From an uncultured Oxalobacteraceae bacterium (lineage in GTDB: Bacteria; Pseudomonadota; Gammaproteobacteria; Burkholderiales; Burkholderiaceae), in assembly GCA_946480015.1 (NCBI GenBank), contig CAMLIL010000041.1:1-48051 (forward strand): DNA of 48,051 nt, read 5' to 3'. The stretch's first letter is position 1. Every line of letters begins with the position of its first letter. Below the pieces are notes generated by a model, which had not been told where the DNA came from, made no database searches, and worked only from the letters and a program-made list of their open reading frames with translations. The position numbers were made by a program, and so were the translations under genes. This document shows, one piece after another, positions 41,439-48,051 of this stretch.

Positions 41439-42629
41439 ATGAATCACAATTTGGCACAGCAGCTGGCGCGGCGGGTCGGCAATATCGAACCGTTCCGCGT
41501 CATGGAAATGGTCAAGGCCGCCGGCGAGATGCAGCGCGCCGGCGTCGACGTCATCAGCCTGTCGGTGGGCGAGCCGGATTTCACCGCGCCCGAACTGGTG
41601 GCCGAAGCGGCCATGGCGGCGATCCGCTCCGGCGCCACCCAGTACACCGATTCGCTGGGCCTGCACGCGCTGCGCGAAGCCATCAGCGGCCACTACCTGT
41701 CGGCGTTTGGCGTCGCGGTCGATCCGCGCCGCATCGTCATCACCGCCGGCGCCTCGGCGGCCCTGCTGCTGGCCTGCGCCGCGCTGGTGGACGACGGCGA
41801 TGAAGTGCTCATGCCCGATCCCTGCTATCCGTGCAACCGCCATTTCGTCTCGGCCTTCGGTGGCGCGCCGGTGCTGGTGCCGGCCGATGCGGGCAGCCGC
41901 TATCAACTGAGCGCCGCCGACGTCGCGGCGCGCTGGACGGCGCGCACGCGCGGCGTGATCGTCGCATCGCCCTCCAATCCGACCGGCACCTCGATGACCG
42001 AGGCGCAGCTGCGCGCCATGCTGGCCGAAGTGCGCGCACGCTGCGGCTTTGCGGTGGTCGACGAGATCTACCAGGGGCTGTCGTACGACCATGCGCCGGT
42101 GAGCGCGCTGGGCTTCGACGACAGCGTCATCACCGTCAACAGCTTTTCCAAGTACTTCAACATGACTGGCTGGCGCCTGGGCTGGCTGGTGGTGCCGGAC
42201 GCGCTGGTGGCGCAGGTCGAGAAGCTGGCGCAGAACCTGTATATCTGCGCGTCCACCATCGCCCAGCATGCCGCGCTGGCTTGCTTCGATGCGCGTTCGA
42301 TCGCCGTCTACGAGCAGCGCCGGCTGGAATTCAAGCGGCGGCGCGACTTCCTGGTGCCTCGTTTGCGCGAGCTGGGTTTCGCGGTGCCGGTCATGCCCGA
42401 CGGCGCCTTCTATGTATATGCCGACATCGGCGCGCTCGACCATCCCGAGCATGGCGACAGCGCCGCCTTCAGCATGGCGGTGCTGCGCGATGCCGCCGTG
42501 GCCATCGTGCCGGGCGACGACTTCGGCCTGGCCGCGCCCAGGCGCCATGTGCGCTTCTCGTATGCCAACCAGTACGAACGCATCGAACAGGCGGTTGAGC
42601 GCCTGGCGCGGCTGCTGCGGCGCCAATAA
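41439..42629 (+). CDS. PLP-dependent aminotransferase, class I/II
   Basis: The gene encodes 396 residues. Fold type I motifs are visible: ISLSVGEPDFTAPELV, ITAGASAALLLACAALVDDGDEVLMPDPCYP, SPSNPTGTSM, FAVVDEIYQGLSYD (Asp-x-x-Tyr for PLP), and NSFSKYFNMTGWRLGWLVVP with the PLP-binding Lys. HVRFSYAN contains the substrate-carboxylate Arg. This is the aspartate/alanine aminotransferase-like I-gamma/I-beta subgroup; the amino donor is not determined. It precedes the SagB-like gene by 103 bases, so co-transcription is possible but unproven. Confidence 0.88.
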   Translation: MNHNLAQQLARRVGNIEPFRVMEMVKAAGEMQRAGVDVISLSVGEPDFTAPELVAEAAMAAIRSGATQYTDSLGLHALREAISGHYLSAFGVAVDPRRIVITAGASAALLLACAALVDDGDEVLMPDPCYPCNRHFVSAFGGAPVLVPADAGSRYQLSAADVAARWTARTRGVIVASPSNPTGTSMTEAQLRAMLAEVRARCGFAVVDEIYQGLSYDHAPVSALGFDDSVITVNSFSKYFNMTGWRLGWLVVPDALVAQVEKLAQNLYICASTIAQHAALACFDARSIAVYEQRRLEFKRRRDFLVPRLRELGFAVPVMPDGAFYVYADIGALDHPEHGDSAAFSMAVLRDAAVAIVPGDDFGLAAPRRHVRFSYANQYERIEQAVERLARLLRRQ

Positions 42630-42732
42630 ACGGCGTTGCATACCCGGCGTGCCCTAAAAGGAGTAGGATTGGACGTTAGTTACTTGGTCTCAACAGTATC
42701 TATCGATCAACCCTACAGTAGAGGGGAAACGA

Positions 42733-43899
42733 ATGCGAGTCCGCCGCTGTGCAGTGCTGTACATCGAACCGCGCGAAGACCTGGGCATCGATTGGGCCGC
42801 GCTGTTTTCCGGCGCGAGCGCGCTGGGCGCGACGATGCGCTGGATCGCGCTGGCGCCGCATGTGGGAGTCGAAAGCGAGATCGACGCGGCCGAACTGGCG
42901 CTGCTGGGCAGCGTCGGCCAGACCCGGTGGGTGGCGCGTGACGAGTGCGCGCAGTTCGCCGGCAGCGGCGCGGTCGAGCGTCTGCTGGCGCTGGGCCTGC
43001 TGATTTCCGACACCCCCGAACACGCCGATCTGCGCGAGCGCGACGATACTTTGCGCGGCCAGCACTGGCGGCCGATGTCGGCCCTGATCCACGCGTTCAG
43101 CCGCTGGGAAGGCATGAAGGTCGATTCGGGCATGCAGTTCCCCACCTTCGAGCAGCTGGTGGAGAACTACGGCACGCCACCGCTGCCGGCGGTCGAGCGG
43201 GGCGACAGCGGTGCGGCGGTCGCACTGCCTGCGCCGCGCGGCGGCAAGCTCGACGAATTCCTGCTGAACCGCTACACCGGCCGCAATTACGACAAGCACG
43301 CGGTGCTGCCGCTGGCCGACGCGGCCCGGCTGCTGCAGCGCGCGTTCGGCGCCCAGATGGAAAAGGAAATGGCGCCGGACGCGTACGTACTGAAAAAGAC
43401 CAGTCCGTCGGCCGGCGGACTGCATCCGGTCGAAGCCTATGTGCTGGCGCAGCGGGTGGAAGGGGTGGCGGCCGGCCTGTATCACTATCACCCGGTGCGG
43501 CACACGCTGGCGCCGCTCAAGGCGCTGAGCACCGAAGCGGCGGCCGACCTGGCGCTGACCGCCGTGGCCGACCAGGACTGGTTCGCCGACGCGCCCCTGA
43601 TGGTGGTGCTTGCCGCGCGGGTCGAGCGCAATTTTTGGAAATACCGCAACCACCACAAAGCCTACCGCGCGCTGCTGCTCGACGCCGGCAACCTGTCGCA
43701 GACCTGGTACTTGCTGGCGACGGAAGCGGGCATGCCGGCCTTCATCACCGCGGCCATCAACGAAATCGACCTGGAGCGGGCCTTGGGGCTCGATCCGCTG
43801 CGCGACGCGGTGATCGCCGTGTGCGGCTGCGGGCCGGCGAGCGGGGACCAGGATACGGTGGAGATGCGCTACGAAGCTGAACGCGGGCTCGTGCTTTAA
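42733..43899 (+). CDS. SagB-type putative peptide maturation dehydrogenase
   Basis: The gene encodes 388 residues from the ATG at 42733 (AGGGGAAACG upstream). The N-terminal 160 residues are a helical domain found in this subgroup. Residues about 170-380 are an FMN nitroreductase-like SagB fold, with FLLNRYTGRNYDKHAVLPLAD, KTSPSAGGLHPVEAYVLAQR, GLYHYHPVRHTLAPL, YRALLLDAGNLSQTWYLLATE and AVCGCGPASGD. SagB-type flavoenzymes oxidise azolines to azoles in modified peptides. This version matches the group that travels with an 84-residue-type putative modified peptide. Exactly such a gene lies convergently 91 bases downstream. A matching cyclase gene is not in the window. Confidence 0.82.
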   Translation: MRVRRCAVLYIEPREDLGIDWAALFSGASALGATMRWIALAPHVGVESEIDAAELALLGSVGQTRWVARDECAQFAGSGAVERLLALGLLISDTPEHADLRERDDTLRGQHWRPMSALIHAFSRWEGMKVDSGMQFPTFEQLVENYGTPPLPAVERGDSGAAVALPAPRGGKLDEFLLNRYTGRNYDKHAVLPLADAARLLQRAFGAQMEKEMAPDAYVLKKTSPSAGGLHPVEAYVLAQRVEGVAAGLYHYHPVRHTLAPLKALSTEAAADLALTAVADQDWFADAPLMVVLAARVERNFWKYRNHHKAYRALLLDAGNLSQTWYLLATEAGMPAFITAAINEIDLERALGLDPLRDAVIAVCGCGPASGDQDTVEMRYEAERGLVL

Positions 43900-43939
43900 G
43901 GTGGGCACATTCGTGCCGTGTACGCTTGTTTCGATGGAC

Positions 43940-43968
43940 AAAAAAAGCGGCCGGCATCCGCCGGCCGC
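43940..43968 (-). terminator. rho-independent terminator of the modified-peptide gene
   Basis: On the minus strand GCGGCCGG and CCGGCCGC form an 8-base GC stem with a 6-base loop, followed by seven T residues. It lies about 22 bases past the peptide stop codon. On the plus strand no T-run follows, so it serves mainly the minus-strand transcript. Confidence 0.85.
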
Positions 43969-43990
43969 TCTGTCCCTTCAGACCCCGCCG

Positions 43991-44245
43991 TTATGCGCGG
44001 CCCGACAGGAAGAATGGAATCGCGCCGGCGGCGTTATCCAGTTTTTGCTTGACCGCCACGCGATCCATGGCCACTGCCTGCTTCGACGGCAGGTTGCGAA
44101 TTGCAGGAATTTGGCTCGGGTCGATGGCGATGCCGATCGCGCCCAAGGCGCTGACCGGGTCCGCCATCATCTGTGCACGAAAACCGTCATCGCTGGACAG
44201 TTTTTCCATCAGGCGATCCATATTTGCCGGGAATTGAGATGCCAT
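43991..44245 (-). CDS. putative modified peptide (NHLP-like RiPP precursor)
   Basis: The gene encodes 84 residues from the ATG at 44245 with AAAGGAAT upstream. The N-terminal two thirds form a leader-like helical part, MDRLMEKLSSDDGFRAQMMADPVSALGAIGI, resembling nitrile-hydratase-type leaders (SDDGFRAxxxxDPxxAL). IRNLPSKQAV and the end IPFFLSGRA are typical of the putative modified peptide family that pairs with SagB-type dehydrogenases. The sequence has no Cys, Thr, Tyr, His or Trp, and no Gly-Gly cleavage site, so the residues modified are unclear; Ser81 is the only Ser in the last 30. It follows the hybrid kinase gene by 45 bases and ends in a strong terminator. Confidence 0.72.
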   Translation of the reverse strand: MASQFPANMDRLMEKLSSDDGFRAQMMADPVSALGAIGIAIDPSQIPAIRNLPSKQAVAMDRVAVKQKLDNAAGAIPFFLSGRA

Positions 44246-44290
44246 CTTGATTCCTTTCAGGTGGGAGACTTGCTGTACGACCGGGATACC

Positions 44291-47200
44291 TCAAACTACA
44301 TCCGCAGCCGATGCTCCCTGGCTGGCTGGCTCGCCACCGGCGTGGGCCATTACCTGGTCGAACGCCTGTGTGAAAGCAGGCATCAGTTGCGTTAGCGCAG
44401 ATCGTTTGTGCGCCAATAAATGGTACTCCACTTCTCCCGCCATCAAGTGGAGATCCCTCGCAGCAAGGTTCCCTGCGGCACCCTTTAATTTGTGAACAAG
44501 CAAGGCCGCGTGGTCCAGATCGTCGTTCTCGATGGCCGCGTTTATCTGCGCCAGACTGCCCCCGAAATCGTCCTTGAAGAGGCGTAGCAGGCGTAAAAGC
44601 AGCGCATGGTTGCCGCCCAGCCGGCTCATCGCCAGGGTCATGTCGATGCCTTCCACCGCCGGAAAATTATTTTCCGCGAGCTTATTTTTTTGTTGTTGTT
44701 GCGCAACGGTCGTGGTTGAATCGCCATCAATCCGATCGCGGGCCGGAATCCATTTGGCCAAGGTGGCAAACAGGTTTGCCGGATCGACCGGTTTGGTCAC
44801 GTAATCGTTCATGCCCATCGCCAGGCATCGCTCGCGGTAGCCGCTCATGGCGTGCGCTGTCATGGCGATCACCGGCAGGCCGGCATGGCGTTCCTGGGCG
44901 CGCATGCGCTGGGTGGCTTGGTAGCCATCCATCTCGGGCATCTGGATGTCCATCAGGACCGCGTCGTAGGTGGTGGCGTCGACCATGCGCAGCGCTTCGG
45001 CGCCGCTGTCGGCCAGGTCGACCTGCACGCCGGCGCGTTCCAGGATCTCGCTGGCGACCTGCTGGTTGATGCTGTTGTCGTCGACCACCAGCACGCGCGC
45101 GCCGCCAATGGCCGGCACGCTGGCGTAGGCGAACGGCAGCGCGTCCGGCGCCGGCAGGGCGGCGTCGTAGCCGAGCGCGGCCAGCACGCCGTCGAGCAGC
45201 AGCAGCGGAGTGACCGGTTTGACCATGAAGGCGTCGATGCCGGCCTGCTCGGCCCCTTGCCGGATATGGTCGCGCGCGTAGGCGGTGACCATGATGATGG
45301 CCGGGATCGAGGCCAGCGCGCTGTCGCTCTTGATGCGGCGCGCCGTTTCGATGCCGTCCATGTCGGGCATGTTCCAGTCCATCAGCACCACGTCGTAGTG
45401 TTCCAGCTGCAGGGCGAACAGGGCCGCTTCGCCCGATCCGACCGCGCTGGCGTCGAAGCCGAAGCTTTGCAACTGCGCTTCGAGCATGGCGCGGGTGGGC
45501 GCGCTGTCGTCGACGATCAGGACCTTGCGCCCGCGCGCGTCGCCCTGCGCGACCAGCTGGCGCGCGTCATGCACGGGCGAGCAAGGCAGCGTGATGGTGA
45601 AACTGAAGCGGCTGCCCGCGCCGGGCTGGCTCTCGAGCGAGATCGCGCCACCCATCCGGCCGACCAGTTCCTGCGAAATGGCCAGCCCCAGGCCAGTACC
45701 GCCGTACAGGCGGGTGGTGCTGGCGTCGGCCTGGGCGAACGCGCGGAACAGGCGCGCTTTCTGCTCGGCGTTGATGCCGACGCCGGAATCCTCCACCGTG
45801 AAGCGCAGGCTGACCTGGCGCTCGTCGGGGGGAAGCGCGGGCCGGTCGGGGTCGATCTCGACGCGCAGCTGGATGTAGCCCTGCTCGGTGAACTTCAGGG
45901 CGTTGCCGACCAGGTTGACGAGCACCTGGTTCAGGCGCAGCGGGTCGCCCTGCAGGATGGGCGGCACGCCGGGCGCGGCCCAGACCACCAGTTCCAGGTC
46001 TTTTTCAGCGGCGCGCCAGGAGAACAGATCGGCGATCTGGCTGAGCGTTTCGGACAGGTCGAACGGCACCGTCTCCAGTTCCAGCTTGCCCGATTCGATC
46101 TTGGAGAAGTCCAGCACGTCGTTGATGATGCCCAGCAGGCTGTTGCCGGCGCGGCCGATCTTGCGGAAGTAGTCGAGCGGCTTGGCCGGCAGGTCGAGGT
46201 GGCTGCCCAGGCCCGCAAAGCCAAGGATGGCGTTGATCGGGGTGCGGATTTCGTGGCTGATATTGGTCAAGAATTCGGTCTTGGCGCGGTTGGCCGCTTC
46301 GGCGCTGGCGCGTTCCTTTTCGATGACGCGCAGCGCCTTGGCTTTCTGGAAGGCCGACACGAACGGTTCCTTGAGCGCGACGATCAGTTCCAGGTCGGAC
46401 TGGGCGAAGGCCATCGGCGCCTGGCGCTTTTCGAATACCAGGTAGCCTTCGACCTGCTGGTCGACCCGGATGCGCACCGCCAGCACCGCCGAATCGGGAT
46501 GGGCGCGGGTGCGCTGCGGGCCGGTGACGTAGATGTCGGCGGCGATCGCGTCCGCGTAGGCGACGTAGCGGATGGCGGCGTCGTCGATCGAGATGCTGTG
46601 CTCCGCGGGCAGGGCGCCGTTGCGCTCCCAGGCCGCGCGCAGGGTCATGGTGTCGGCGCCGGCGCCGTCGCGCACCAGCGCCCAGGCCGCGTCGCAGCCC
46701 TGGATGAAGCTCGATTCCTGCAAAATGGTTTTCAGCAGGGCGTCGAAGTCGAGCTGCTCGTTGATCGATTTGACGATCGCATTGAGCTTTTCCAGGTGCT
46801 GGGTGCGCGAATACACCAGCTGCTGCAGCATGGCGCGGTTGCGTTCGAGCTTGCGCACGCGCCAGCGGTACAGGCCATAGCCGCCCAGGCCCGCCGCCAG
46901 CGCGTAGCCGAAATAGGCCCACCAGGTCTGGTGCCAGGCCGGCAGCACCCGCACCGACAGGGCCAGTTCGCCATTGCTCCACAGGCCGTCGCGGTTGGCG
47001 CCGCGCAGGCGCAGGCGGTACCGGCCGGGCGCCAGATTGCCGTACGAGGCCACGCGGCGGTTGGCGTCGCTCTCGATCCAGTCGCGGTCGTAGCCGTCCA
47101 GCCGGTAGGCGTAGCGGTTCGCTTCCGGTGCCGAGAAGTCGAGCACCGCCATCTCCACTTCGAAGCTCTTGTTGTGCGGTTCGAGGGTCAATCCGGCCGC

Positions 47201-48051
47201 GCCGGGCGCGGTCAGGGCGCTGCCCTTGATGCGCTGGCCGTCCACCCGCACCGAGCTGATCACCACCGGCGCGCGGTAGTTCCAGCCCGACAGGCGCTCC
47301 GGGTGCACCACCGCCAGCCCGGCGGTGCCGCCGAACACCAGGTCGTGCTCGGCCGTTTCGCTGGCGGCGCCCTGGAAAAAGGTCGGCACGCCGACCCCGT
47401 CGGCCTGGCGCAGCGCGCGTACCTTCAGGGTGGCGGTGTCGATGGTGGCCAGGCCGTCGGTGGTGGAGGCCCAGATGCGCCCATCGCTGCCCAGGCGCAG
47501 CGCGGCCACCGCTTCGCTGGGCAAGCCGTCGGCCAGGCCGAGCCGGCGAAACACCGGACTGCCGGCCGCACCGCGCGATTCCAGCACGCTGACGCCGCCG
47601 CCGTGCGTGCCGACCCACAGGCGGCCCTGGCCATCGAGGGCCAGCGCGGTGATCACCGGGTCGGCCAGGCCGCCCGGGGTGGATGGACTGGCGGCGAACT
47701 GTTCGATGCGGCCGGTGGCCAGGTCGAGCCGGTTCAAGCCATTGCGCGTGCCAATCCACAGCACGTTGCCGGGCGCGGCCACGATCAGCTGCACGCGGTT
47801 GTCGCTCAAGCCGCCCGGCCCCTGGAGATAGCTGCGCAGCGCGCCGCTGACCGGATCGTAGCGCAGCAAGCCTTCGAAAGTGCCGAGCCACAGTTCGCCG
47901 TCGCGCGCCAGCACGGTGCCCACGCGCGGATAGGGATTGGCCAGCGGCAGGGGAACCCGGCGCACGCGCAGGCCATGCAGGCTGGTGCGGTACAGGCCGA
48001 GCTGGGTGCCGATCCAGGCTTCCTGCGGCTCGGCTTCGGCCAGGGCCAGCA
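44291..48051 (-). CDS. hybrid sensor histidine kinase with beta-propeller sensor (5' end beyond window)
   Basis: At least 1253 residues are present, and the frame is open to the window edge; a GTG at 47965 is not the real start. In order: WIGTxxGL-type propeller repeats of the periplasmic sensor (for example LWIGTRNGLNRLDLATG), a Y_Y_Y domain (LDGYDRDWIESD...), a membrane helix near 46.9 kb, a GAF-like region, the dimerisation box SHEIRTPINAILGF (about 46.25 kb), and an ATPase domain with DSGVGI and GGTGLGLAIS. Then come two receivers with MDWNMPDMDG (about 45.37 kb) and MDIQMPEMDG (about 44.95 kb), and a C-terminal Hpt domain with His in LVHKLKGAAGNLAA (about 44.49 kb). Such BvgS-like proteins with propellers often sense glycans or envelope cues. 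No partner regulator is visible. The peptide gene follows it. Confidence 0.9.
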   Translation of the reverse strand, partial: LALAEAEPQEAWIGTQLGLYRTSLHGLRVRRVPLPLANPYPRVGTVLARDGELWLGTFEGLLRYDPVSGALRSYLQGPGGLSDNRVQLIVAAPGNVLWIGTRNGLNRLDLATGRIEQFAASPSTPGGLADPVITALALDGQGRLWVGTHGGGVSVLESRGAAGSPVFRRLGLADGLPSEAVAALRLGSDGRIWASTTDGLATIDTATLKVRALRQADGVGVPTFFQGAASETAEHDLVFGGTAGLAVVHPERLSGWNYRAPVVISSVRVDGQRIKGSALTAPGAAGLTLEPHNKSFEVEMAVLDFSAPEANRYAYRLDGYDRDWIESDANRRVASYGNLAPGRYRLRLRGANRDGLWSNGELALSVRVLPAWHQTWWAYFGYALAAGLGGYGLYRWRVRKLERNRAMLQQLVYSRTQHLEKLNAIVKSINEQLDFDALLKTILQESSFIQGCDAAWALVRDGAGADTMTLRAAWERNGALPAEHSISIDDAAIRYVAYADAIAADIYVTGPQRTRAHPDSAVLAVRIRVDQQVEGYLVFEKRQAPMAFAQSDLELIVALKEPFVSAFQKAKALRVIEKERASAEAANRAKTEFLTNISHEIRTPINAILGFAGLGSHLDLPAKPLDYFRKIGRAGNSLLGIINDVLDFSKIESGKLELETVPFDLSETLSQIADLFSWRAAEKDLELVVWAAPGVPPILQGDPLRLNQVLVNLVGNALKFTEQGYIQLRVEIDPDRPALPPDERQVSLRFTVEDSGVGINAEQKARLFRAFAQADASTTRLYGGTGLGLAISQELVGRMGGAISLESQPGAGSRFSFTITLPCSPVHDARQLVAQGDARGRKVLIVDDSAPTRAMLEAQLQSFGFDASAVGSGEAALFALQLEHYDVVLMDWNMPDMDGIETARRIKSDSALASIPAIIMVTAYARDHIRQGAEQAGIDAFMVKPVTPLLLLDGVLAALGYDAALPAPDALPFAYASVPAIGGARVLVVDDNSINQQVASEILERAGVQVDLADSGAEALRMVDATTYDAVLMDIQMPEMDGYQATQRMRAQERHAGLPVIAMTAHAMSGYRERCLAMGMNDYVTKPVDPANLFATLAKWIPARDRIDGDSTTTVAQQQQKNKLAENNFPAVEGIDMTLAMSRLGGNHALLLRLLRLFKDDFGGSLAQINAAIENDDLDHAALLVHKLKGAAGNLAARDLHLMAGEVEYHLLAHKRSALTQLMPAFTQAFDQVMAHAGGEPASQGASAADVV

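Noticed and set aside
40458..42641. Minus-strand open frame of 727 codons opposite the SMP-30-like and aminotransferase genes
   Set aside because: It covers two unrelated real genes and their intergenic gap. The composition is that of an antisense GC-rich frame.
44291..47965. Full-length hybrid kinase starting at the GTG at 47965
   Set aside because: The frame continues with propeller sequence (AWIGTQLGLYR) to the window edge, so the gene is truncated by the window and that GTG is internal.

Overview
The window reads as a chromosomal segment of a GC-rich betaproteobacterium, most likely an Oxalobacteraceae member of the Massilia/Duganella/Telluria type. This is inferred from the strong G/C bias at third codon positions, the cyo-surf1-RegB/RegA arrangement, the many large two-component and TPR proteins, and the polysaccharide lyase. 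No rRNA, tRNA, CRISPR array, transposase or replication origin was found.

Layout: (1) 0.1-2.5 kb is an AT-richer accessory patch with a small membrane protein, a 329-residue PIN-domain protein and a membrane zinc-ribbon protein, separated by degenerate intergenic repeats. (2) 2.5-8.1 kb carries a HupE/UreJ membrane protein, an Ala/Pro-rich membrane-anchored protein, a lipoprotein PL4-type rhamnogalacturonan lyase and a secreted HEXXH/TPR/MORN protein. (3) 8.2-15.2 kb holds a DUF4157 (eCIS-core) protein with a small partner, a DP-EP-like protein, a giant winged-helix/STAND NTPase/TPR regulator, and a translationally coupled pair made of a Nif11-like small protein and an unknown 288-residue protein. 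(4) 15.4-24.5 kb has an MHS-type transporter facing the cyoABCD quinol oxidase operon, which continues into surf1, a RegB/RegA-type redox two-component pair and a membrane protein. (5) 24.5-25.9 kb encodes a beta/gamma-crystallin-like protein and a partner. (6) 26.0-30.7 kb is a MarR-controlled tripartite drug efflux operon. (7) 30.7-40.2 kb is an eleven-gene minus-strand operon resembling a sulfur-metabolism module. It holds a GntR regulator, an AprA-like flavoprotein, an AprB-like ferredoxin, a HEAT-repeat protein, a 7Fe ferredoxin, a sulfonate-type ABC transporter whose binding protein carries a NosL-like domain, a DUF971 protein, ferredoxin-NADP reductase and a YeiH-type putative sulfate exporter. 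(8) 40.4-48.05 kb contains an SMP-30-like secreted protein, an aminotransferase, a SagB-type peptide maturation dehydrogenase facing an 84-residue putative modified peptide, and a hybrid histidine kinase that runs off the window.

The main candidate systems are: the AprBA-like operon, which has its own NADPH/ferredoxin electron chain, a consensus sigma-54 promoter and two palindromic operators at the first start codon; the SagB-like dehydrogenase/modified-peptide locus, a putative RiPP with no Cys or Thr in the precursor; and the Nif11-like/unknown-protein pair next to a STAND regulator. Assignments rest on reading motifs by eye. No database search was possible.
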